Of a DNA stretch of 64,000 nt, positions 57,344 to 64,000 are shown one piece after another (position 1 is the first letter of the stretch; each line of letters begins with the position of its first letter). The DNA is taken from contig PBDR01000025.1 in assembly GCA_002717385.1 (NCBI GenBank), forward strand, positions 1 through 64,000, given 5' to 3'. The notes under the pieces were generated by a model. That model saw only the letters and a program-made list of their open reading frames with translations, ran no database searches and was not told the origin of the DNA. The stretch is from Chloroflexota bacterium. GTDB taxonomy: Bacteria > Chloroflexota > Dehalococcoidia > Lucifugimonadales > Lucifugimonadaceae. The position numbers and the translations under genes are program-made.

Positions 57344-58480
57344 ATGGAAAAGAAAAACGTTAAATTATATAGAGGTCTTCAAGGGGTATATTTTGATAGA
57401 ACTCAAACCACATATATTGATGGGTCAAATGGTGTCCTAGAATACAGAGGATACAATATACACGACTTAGCTGAAAAGTCTACATTTGAGGAAGTCGCAT
57501 ATCTGTTGATATATGGCGATTTACCTAATCAAAAACAATTTGAAGATTTTGATACGATATTAAAAAGTTCACGTTCACTTCCAAAAAAAACATTTAATGT
57601 GATTAAAAACATTAAAAACTCTCACCCTATGGATGTTTTAAGAACTATAGTATCTATGCTGGCTTCTTTCGATGAAGACAGAGATGACAATTCAGTTGAA
57701 GGAACAATAAGAAAAGGTATTAGGTTAACTGCGCAAATACCCACTATAGTCATGGCTCATCATAATATTCGGAATAATCGCACTCCAATAGAACCTGACA
57801 ATAATTTGAATCATGCAGGTAATTTTCTATATATGTTAGAAGGAAAAAAACCAAGTCAAAACGCCATCAATCTAATGGATAAAGACTTCGTTCTACATGC
57901 TGATCACGGCTCAAATGCTTCTGCTTTTACTGCAAGAGTAGTTTCAGGAACTAGTGCAGATATACATGGAGCTATAACTGCCGGAATTGCTGCTCTTTCT
58001 GGTCCATCACATGGGGGTGCAGCGGAAGATGTTATGCAAATGGCCAGAGAAATAAAAACTCCTGAAAACGCTGAGGCATATGTAAAAAACCTTCTTTCAA
58101 ATAAAAAAAGGGTAATGGGATTTGGGCATAGAGTTTATAGAGCAGAAGACCCTAGGGCAATTCATTTGAAAGAAGATGTAAAAAAACTTAGTAATGAATT
58201 AGGCCAATCAGAATGGTATGAAATACTTGTCTCTGTCCAAAAAGCAATGGCTCCTTACAGTAGAAGAGGTATTCATGTTAATGTTGATTTTTTTGCAGGG
58301 GTAATCTATCACCTAAATGGAATTCCACAGGATTTATTTGTCCCAATCTTCACAGTGGGAAGGATTCCTGGTTGGACAGTACAAATCGTTGAACAATTTC
58401 AACATAATATTCTAATAAGACCTTTATTACACTATACTGGTGAACGAGATAGAAAATATATCCCAATAGAAAATAGGTAA
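57344..58480 (+). CDS. citrate synthase / methylcitrate synthase family
   Basis: Condenses acetyl-CoA (or propionyl-CoA) with oxaloacetate. The 378-residue type II-like short form has GVLEYRGYNIHDLAE, the catalytic His in HADHGSNAS, GPSHGGAAE, GFGHRVYRAEDPR and the catalytic Asp in NVDFFAGV. Length and the RGYNIHDLA segment fit the citrate/2-methylcitrate group, and separation of the two activities from sequence is not reliable. A TATAAT-like box lies shortly before the ATG. Confidence 0.92.
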   Translation: MEKKNVKLYRGLQGVYFDRTQTTYIDGSNGVLEYRGYNIHDLAEKSTFEEVAYLLIYGDLPNQKQFEDFDTILKSSRSLPKKTFNVIKNIKNSHPMDVLRTIVSMLASFDEDRDDNSVEGTIRKGIRLTAQIPTIVMAHHNIRNNRTPIEPDNNLNHAGNFLYMLEGKKPSQNAINLMDKDFVLHADHGSNASAFTARVVSGTSADIHGAITAGIAALSGPSHGGAAEDVMQMAREIKTPENAEAYVKNLLSNKKRVMGFGHRVYRAEDPRAIHLKEDVKKLSNELGQSEWYEILVSVQKAMAPYSRRGIHVNVDFFAGVIYHLNGIPQDLFVPIFTVGRIPGWTVQIVEQFQHNILIRPLLHYTGERDRKYIPIENR

Positions 58481-58511
58481 TAGGATTTTCTTTATCCTAA
58501 ATAACTAATAA

Positions 58512-59735
58512 TTGTTGAATATTAGTAATCAAATATATAAATATGTTGAGGATAATGGCCCCTTAACATTTCGTGATTTTATGGACAAAGCGTTATATGA
58601 TAAACAATTTGGTTATTATACTGTTAATAAACAAAATAAATCTAATTCTATTTCTGATTATTTTACTAGTCCTCAAACCCATCCTTCTTTTGCATTAATT
58701 ATTACAATATTTTTAAAAAATGTTTATGATTTATTAAACAGAAAGAAAATTCACGTCCTAGAAGAAGGGGCAGGAGAAGGAATTTTAGCAAGAGATATTT
58801 CAAGATTTTCGAACATTATAGATAACAAATTTGGTGATAATCTTTCCTATATTGCCACAGACAAATTTTCCAGATATTCATATTGGACAGTAAATGATCC
58901 GAAAATTAATATAACTCGTAATGTTGATTTCTATATCTCTAATGAATTAATTGATTCTTTTCCAGTTCATAGATTTAGAATTAAATCCAAAAAAATTAAA
59001 GAAATTCTAGTTGGTGTTAAAGCCAAAAAATTATCTAATATAGAATTAACTACATCAAATATAGATATTATTGAAAGAATTTCTCCATATACAACTATCT
59101 TGCCAGAAGGATATATTGGCGAAATTTGTACTGAATATCAAAAATGGTCTGATAGAGTAAGTAAGTTTGTAAAATCAGGTATAGTAATTTCAATCGATTA
59201 TGGTCATGAAATAGAAAATTTTTATGACCCTAAAAGAAAAGATGGATTACTTAGATGCTACGATAATCATACAATTAACAATAACCCATACCGTAACCCC
59301 GGAAATCAAGATATCACTTCACATGTAGATTTCACATCTTTAAATAAAGCTTTGGGAAATTCAGGATTCATAAAACTATTTGATCTATCCCAAAAAGATT
59401 TCCTTGAAATTATAGGAATTAAAAATTTAATTGATGATTTGAAAAAAAAATACAATAACAAACAAATTAATCACAAAACATATACGGAAAATTTAGCTGG
59501 AATGTTATTGTTAACAGATTCCAAGGGATTAGGTAAATTCAGGGTTTTAATACATTGTACTAAGGATTTATTGTCAATTTTAAAAAAAAATAAGGAATTT
59601 TTAATTCATAATAAATTTAAATTAGAATGCCCGCTAAAATCTTCAATTAAAGGATATATTAATTTTTCATCAACACACCTTTCTGATTCAAATACATTAC
59701 CCGTAAAAACTTGGAAGGAAATTTTCGATATATAA
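58512..59735 (+). CDS. SAM-dependent methyltransferase, MidA/NDUFAF7 (DUF185) family
   Basis: The 407-residue protein has FRDFMDKALYDKQFGYYT, FTSPQTHPSF, the SAM-binding LEEGAGEGILARDI, SNELIDSFPVHRF, SIDYGHE, and the family-typical GLLRCYDNHTINNNPY with DITSHVDFTSL. NDUFAF7 and MidA methylate an arginine during complex I assembly; the bacterial role is not established. The start is TTG 58512. It ends 2 bp before the likely gcvT start, so it may be co-transcribed with the glycine cleavage genes. Confidence 0.86.
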   Translation: MLNISNQIYKYVEDNGPLTFRDFMDKALYDKQFGYYTVNKQNKSNSISDYFTSPQTHPSFALIITIFLKNVYDLLNRKKIHVLEEGAGEGILARDISRFSNIIDNKFGDNLSYIATDKFSRYSYWTVNDPKINITRNVDFYISNELIDSFPVHRFRIKSKKIKEILVGVKAKKLSNIELTTSNIDIIERISPYTTILPEGYIGEICTEYQKWSDRVSKFVKSGIVISIDYGHEIENFYDPKRKDGLLRCYDNHTINNNPYRNPGNQDITSHVDFTSLNKALGNSGFIKLFDLSQKDFLEIIGIKNLIDDLKKKYNNKQINHKTYTENLAGMLLLTDSKGLGKFRVLIHCTKDLLSILKKNKEFLIHNKFKLECPLKSSIKGYINFSSTHLSDSNTLPVKTWKEIFDI

Positions 59736-59737
59736 AA

Positions 59738-60811
59738 TTGAAAAAAACATCACTCTATAATTCTCATCTAAATCAAGGGGCAAAAATGATCGATTTTGCA
59801 GGTTGGATTATGCCTTTACAATATAAAAATGGAATAATTTCTGAAGTCAAATCAGTTAGAAATTCTGTTGGAATGTTTGATGTTTCACACATGGGAAGAA
59901 TTAAATTTACTAAAGCAAAATCTCTGAACATTTTGGAGAAATTAATAAGTATAAATATTCACAAACTTAAAAATGGCAGAGCAAAATATAATTTAATCTG
60001 TAATGAAGCAGGAAAAATAATTGATGACGCTATAATTTCCAACGTAAATGATGAAAATTTTTATTTAGTAGTCAATGCAATTAATACTCAAAAGATAATA
60101 GACTGGTTTAATAAATTTGGCGCTAAAAGTAATATGTCAGATATTACATATGATACGTCTATGATTGCCTTACAAGGACCTAATTCATTAAAGATAATTA
60201 ACCAATTTTCAAAAAATTCACTAATATTAAAAAAATTTGGAATTATTGAAACTGATTTGTTTAATATTAAATGTATTTTAAGCAGAACTGGTTATACAGG
60301 AGAGGATGGAGTAGAAATTATATGTAAGAGTAATAGTGCTACTGATTTATGGAATAATTTGATAGATAATAACGTGACACCTTGTGGACTTGCTTCTAGA
60401 GACGTTTTGCGTATTGAAGCTGGTCTACCTCTATATGGTAATGAATTGACTGAACAAATTTCCCCTAATGAATCTGGCTTAGAAAAATTTGTGAATACAG
60501 ATTCAAAAATTTATTTAGTTAAAAAAAGAATAAGAGAGTTAAAACCAAAAAAAAGATTACTAGGAATTAAATTAATAGAAAAAGGTATCCCAAGAAAAGG
60601 CCAAAAAATTTTAAACCCTGTAAATAATAAAATCATAGGCGAAATTAGTTCAGGAACATTTTCACCAACTATTAATTCAGGTATAGCCCTTGGATATTTA
60701 AATTCCGGATATCTAATAAATTATAAAAATATAATTGTTGATATTCGTGGTAAAAATACTAAAGGAAAGATTATAGATATTCCTTTTATAAAATCAAAAC
60801 CATTAAAATAA
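59738..60811 (+). CDS. gcvT: glycine cleavage system T protein (aminomethyltransferase)
   Basis: Transfers the methylene group from lipoyl-bound aminomethyl to tetrahydrofolate, releasing ammonia. From TTG 59738 the 357-residue protein reads KKTSLYNSHLNQGAKMIDFAGW, with MFDVSHMGRI (folate site), SRTGYTGEDGVEI, GLASRDVLRIEAGLPLYGNE and the C-terminal beta-barrel GEISSGTFSPT. A TTG nine codons upstream overlaps the previous gene and adds unaligned residues. It heads gcvT-gcvH-gcvPA-gcvPB. Confidence 0.94.
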   Translation: MKKTSLYNSHLNQGAKMIDFAGWIMPLQYKNGIISEVKSVRNSVGMFDVSHMGRIKFTKAKSLNILEKLISINIHKLKNGRAKYNLICNEAGKIIDDAIISNVNDENFYLVVNAINTQKIIDWFNKFGAKSNMSDITYDTSMIALQGPNSLKIINQFSKNSLILKKFGIIETDLFNIKCILSRTGYTGEDGVEIICKSNSATDLWNNLIDNNVTPCGLASRDVLRIEAGLPLYGNELTEQISPNESGLEKFVNTDSKIYLVKKRIRELKPKKRLLGIKLIEKGIPRKGQKILNPVNNKIIGEISSGTFSPTINSGIALGYLNSGYLINYKNIIVDIRGKNTKGKIIDIPFIKSKPLK

Positions 60812-60838
60812 AAACTTTACTACTTTTACGGGGTAATT

Positions 60839-61210
60839 ATGTATTCTTCAGAAATGAGATATTCCAAAGAACATGAATGGATAAAAATTGATGATAATAT
60901 TATCACTATTGGAATAACAAATTTTGCTCAAGAATCATTAGGAGATGTAGTATATTTAGAATTACCAGAACTAGGATCTTCAATATCACAATTCAAAAAA
61001 TTTGGTGAAATTGAATCTGTAAAAGCAGTTAGTGAACTATTTGCCCCAATCTCTGGAAAAATAACAGAAATTAATTCAAAGATAGAAACTTCTCCAGAGC
61101 TTATCAATTCCTCCCCACATAAAGACGGATGGATTTTAAAAGTAGAATCGTCTAATTTAAATGAAGTTGATCTTCTTTTGACTAAAGAAGAATATATGAA
61201 AATTATCTAA
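60839..61210 (+). CDS. gcvH: glycine cleavage system H protein
   Basis: Lipoyl carrier of 123 residues. It begins MRYSKEHEWI-like and contains the lipoylation loop GEIESVKAVSEL with Lys62 as the lipoyl attachment site, followed by APISGKITEIN and GWILKVE. A GGGG-rich ribosome binding site lies before ATG 60839. It is 27 bp after gcvT. Confidence 0.96.
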   Translation: MYSSEMRYSKEHEWIKIDDNIITIGITNFAQESLGDVVYLELPELGSSISQFKKFGEIESVKAVSELFAPISGKITEINSKIETSPELINSSPHKDGWILKVESSNLNEVDLLLTKEEYMKII

Positions 61211-61229
61211 TAAAAAAGAACCTATCCTA

Positions 61230-62546
61230 TTGAATTACCATCCATATATACCGAATACAAATGAAGATACAAATGAAATACTTTCCAATATAGGAGTAAA
61301 ATCATTTGAAAAATTAATCCCAGATTTACCTAAAGATCTTTTGTTCCCTGATTTAAAGATTGGTAATGCACTAACAGAACCTGAACTTTACAACCACTTA
61401 AATAAAATTTCTAAAGACAACTTTGACTTGGAAAAATATTCTTTGTTTTTAGGTGCCGGATCTTACAAACATTACATTCCTGCCACAGTTAAATCAATTT
61501 TGAGACGAGGAGATTTTTCAACTGCTTACACTCCTTATCAACCAGAAGCTGCACAAGGAACATTGCAATCAGGATTTGAATTTCAAAGTTTAGTTTCTCA
61601 TCTTACAGGAATGGAAGTTACAAATTCAGGAATGTATGATGGGGCTACTTCTTTTGCTGAAGCATGTCTGATGGCATGCAGAGTCACACAAAAAAATAAA
61701 ATTGGTGTAATAAATCATTTTAATCCTACTATCATCGAAGTTTTAAAATCGTATATTGCTTATAAAGAAATAGAAATCGTAATGATAGACGAGATTACTG
61801 AAAACATCTCAAAAGATTTAGCGTGTTTATGTATTCAGTATCCAAATTTTTATGGTTCCATACCTAAACTAGAAGAATATGTGAATAATACTAAGTCATC
61901 AGATTGTCTAACAATTGTTCATACTAATCCTATTAGTTTGGGCTTTCTTAAGCCTCCAGGAGATTATGGAGTCGATATAGTAACTGCGGAAGGGCAACCT
62001 CTGGGGGTACCAATTTCCTATGGAGGTCCATATATTGGATTGTTTAGTTGTAATAAAAAACATTTAAGACAAATGCCTGGAAGAATAATAGGTCAAACAA
62101 CTGATCTCGATGGAAACATAGCTTACACACTAACTTTACAAACTCGCGAACAACATATTCGTAGAGAAAGAGCTACATCAAATATTTGCACTAGTACACA
62201 ACTAATTGGCTTAATGGTGACCATTTATTTGGCAACTTTAGGTCCTGAAGGAATTAAAGAAGTTGGTAATCTTTGTTATCAAAAATCTCATTACCTAGCA
62301 AATTCCTTAAAAAAAATAAAAAAAGTAAATATAGAAAATAAAGTTGAATTTTTTAACGAATTTGTATTTAGTACTCCTATTAAATCATCAACTCTTAATC
62401 AAAAGTTACTAGAAAGAAATATTATCGGTGGATTAGATGTAAGTAATTTGATCGATAACGGTATCTTGATTTGTTGTACAGAAATAAACACTAAAGATGA
62501 AATTGATTATCTAGTTTCATCAATTGAAGAAATAATAAATGATTAA
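61230..62546 (+). CDS. gcvPA: glycine dehydrogenase (decarboxylating) subunit 1
   Basis: Alpha subunit of a split P protein, 438 residues. YHPYIPNT, FLGAGSYKHYIPA, TAYTPYQPEAAQGTLQS, GMEVTNSGMYDGATS, and REQHIRRERATSNICTSTQ fit GcvPA. The start is TTG 61230. With gcvPB it forms the PLP-dependent glycine decarboxylase; it overlaps gcvPB by 8 bp. Confidence 0.95.
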   Translation: MNYHPYIPNTNEDTNEILSNIGVKSFEKLIPDLPKDLLFPDLKIGNALTEPELYNHLNKISKDNFDLEKYSLFLGAGSYKHYIPATVKSILRRGDFSTAYTPYQPEAAQGTLQSGFEFQSLVSHLTGMEVTNSGMYDGATSFAEACLMACRVTQKNKIGVINHFNPTIIEVLKSYIAYKEIEIVMIDEITENISKDLACLCIQYPNFYGSIPKLEEYVNNTKSSDCLTIVHTNPISLGFLKPPGDYGVDIVTAEGQPLGVPISYGGPYIGLFSCNKKHLRQMPGRIIGQTTDLDGNIAYTLTLQTREQHIRRERATSNICTSTQLIGLMVTIYLATLGPEGIKEVGNLCYQKSHYLANSLKKIKKVNIENKVEFFNEFVFSTPIKSSTLNQKLLERNIIGGLDVSNLIDNGILICCTEINTKDEIDYLVSSIEEIIND

Positions 62547-63981
62547 GAATAATAGAGATAGAATTTTACTAATGGATAGATCTAAGGCTGGTCGTAAAGC
62601 TTTTGCATTTCCATCATCAGATGTTCCAAAACAGAAATTGCCTGATAAACAAATTATAAGAACTAAAATTTCTTTACCAGAAGTTTCTCAATTAGAAATT
62701 ATAAGATATTTTACAAATTTGAGTAGATTGAATTTTTCTATAGACACTAATTTTTACCCACTAGGTTCCTGTACTATGAAATATAACCCAAAAATCAATG
62801 ATGAGATTGCATCATTTTCAGGATTTCAAAATATCCATCCATTACAAACAACAGAAACTGCTCAAGGTGCAATTAAATTAATGCGATTACTCCAAGAATT
62901 TTTGGGTGAAATCACCGGATTAAAGGGTGTTTCTTTAGCTCCTCTTGCTGGAGCACAAGGAGAGTATTCTGGTTTATTAATTGCAAGACGTTTTCATTCT
63001 TCGAAGAATAATAACCATAAAAATATTGCGATAATTCCAGATTCAGCACACGGAACTAATCCGGCATCAGCAGCAATGGCAGGATTAGAAGTTAGAACAG
63101 TCAAATCTGATAACAATGGAAACGTGGATCTAACAGATTTAGAAAAAATAATTGATGAAAAAATAGCTGTTTTTATGATAACAATTCCTAGTACATTAGG
63201 TTTATTTGAACCAAATATCTTAAAAATTACGGAAATCGTTCATAAATATGGAGGGTTAGTTTATGCTGACGGAGCAAATTTAAATGCTTTGTTAGGTTTA
63301 ATAAAATTATATGATCTTGGTGTGGATATTTGCCACTCAAATTTACATAAAACATTTTCAACCCCACATGGTGGAGGAGGCCCTGGGTCCGGACCAGTGA
63401 TGGTTATAAAAGAATTATCAGAATTTTTACCTTCACCTGTCGCTAGAATTCATAAAAATTTTTATGAATTATTTACACCAGAAAATTCTATAGGAAAAAT
63501 TAGCAGTTTTCATGGCTCTTTCGGAATACTTGTAAGAGCTTATTCTTATATAAAATCTCTTGGATCTCAAGGTCTAAAAAATGTATCTAAAAATGCTATC
63601 ATCAATGCAAATTATCTCCAATCTCAATTAAAAAAAAATTATTCTTTATACTCCGATAGATATTGTATGCATGAAACAGTTTTAAGTGCTACAAAACAAA
63701 AAAATAAAGGGGTCTCCGGATTAGATATTGCTAAAAGATTGTTAGATTATGGAATACATGCACCTACAATGTATTTTCCGCAAATTGTTGATGAAGCTCT
63801 GATGATTGAACCAACTGAATCTGAATCTAAAGAAACTATGGATAATTTTATTGATGTAATGAAAAAAATTGACCTAGAAATAAACAATAACCCTGAAATT
63901 GTAACAACAAGCCCACATTCTTTACCTGTAAAACGTTTAGATGAGGCTAAAGCTGCTAGAAATCCCATACTTACAAGGTAA
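62539..63981 (+). CDS. gcvPB: glycine dehydrogenase (decarboxylating) subunit 2
   Basis: Beta subunit of the split P protein, 480 residues, with NFYPLGSCTMKYNPK, SLAPLAGAQGEYSG, DSAHGTNPASAAMAG, the PLP lysine in NLHKTFSTPHGGGGPG, SFHGSFGILVRAYSY and APTMYFPQIVDEALMIEPTE. It catalyses glycine decarboxylation onto the lipoyl arm of GcvH. It ends the four-gene set with TAA, 19 bases before the window edge. Confidence 0.96.
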   Translation: MIKNNRDRILLMDRSKAGRKAFAFPSSDVPKQKLPDKQIIRTKISLPEVSQLEIIRYFTNLSRLNFSIDTNFYPLGSCTMKYNPKINDEIASFSGFQNIHPLQTTETAQGAIKLMRLLQEFLGEITGLKGVSLAPLAGAQGEYSGLLIARRFHSSKNNNHKNIAIIPDSAHGTNPASAAMAGLEVRTVKSDNNGNVDLTDLEKIIDEKIAVFMITIPSTLGLFEPNILKITEIVHKYGGLVYADGANLNALLGLIKLYDLGVDICHSNLHKTFSTPHGGGGPGSGPVMVIKELSEFLPSPVARIHKNFYELFTPENSIGKISSFHGSFGILVRAYSYIKSLGSQGLKNVSKNAIINANYLQSQLKKNYSLYSDRYCMHETVLSATKQKNKGVSGLDIAKRLLDYGIHAPTMYFPQIVDEALMIEPTESESKETMDNFIDVMKKIDLEINNNPEIVTTSPHSLPVKRLDEAKAARNPILTR

Positions 63982-64000
63982 TAATTTAAGAAAAATTATA

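Noticed and set aside
1-64000. Reassigned genetic code (UAG or UGA as tryptophan)
   Set aside because: TAG ends glmS and recG, and TGA ends recF and fakA, at the expected C-termini, so both codons act as stops.

Overview
This window is a compact, strongly AT-rich bacterial chromosome segment with many 0-40 bp gaps, several 4-17 bp overlaps and frequent TTG/GTG starts. It carries mostly housekeeping and amino-acid genes plus a catabolic stretch at about 30-46 kb. No phage, insertion sequence, CRISPR array or rRNA was seen. The gene content (YjhG-type and ManD-type sugar-acid dehydratases, HpcH/HpaI aldolase, several SDRs, a beta-propeller protein, a rpmB-fakA-degV-recG block, DUF1461, polyprenyl-phosphate sugar transferases) fits a marine Chloroflexota lineage of the SAR202 type. 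That assignment is inference from gene families, not from a phylogeny.

Layout. 1-5.9 kb is a leftward set: lysA, holB, cmk, plsC, glmS and a truncated OGFr-like gene. At 6-7 kb selD runs rightward and needs an in-frame UGA read as selenocysteine at catalytic residue 17. 7-16 kb holds mazG, a DUF1461 membrane protein, a HAD phosphatase, apt, recF (apparent AUU start), a class III aminotransferase, two polyprenyl-phosphate glycosyltransferases, lysC and thrB. A D-2-hydroxyacid dehydrogenase relic follows (two stops and a frameshift), then a thioredoxin-reductase-like gene. 18.3-24.3 kb is an arginine block, argJ-argB-argD-argG-argH, followed by rpe. 25-30 kb has rpmB divergent from fakA-degV-recG.

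30-46 kb is the accessory, catabolic part: SDRs, an NHL-type propeller, leuS, a ManD-like dehydratase, zinc alcohol dehydrogenase, FKBP lipoprotein, HpcH/HpaI aldolase, a radical SAM/SPASM protein with a SEC-C tail, NudC, a YagF/YjhG-type dehydratase, amidohydrolase and MBL hydrolase. Together the dehydrogenases, dehydratases and aldolase could convert sugars and sugar acids to 2-keto-3-deoxy acids and then to pyruvate plus an aldehyde.

46-64 kb holds tRNA-Asp, a glutaredoxin, rpoB, rpoC, tRNA-Val, thrS, citrate synthase, a MidA-like methyltransferase and the glycine cleavage genes gcvT-gcvH-gcvPA-gcvPB. The rpoB upstream region has a 16-bp perfect dyad around a consensus -35 box and a leader with terminator-like hairpins. 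rpoC is cut by an in-frame TAG at a conserved tryptophan, and its C-terminal part has lost most ligands of the second zinc site.

The most notable items are the selenocysteine SelD with its SECIS hairpin, the rpoC interruption, the attenuator-like rpoB leader, the AUU start of recF and the multi-lesion dehydrogenase.
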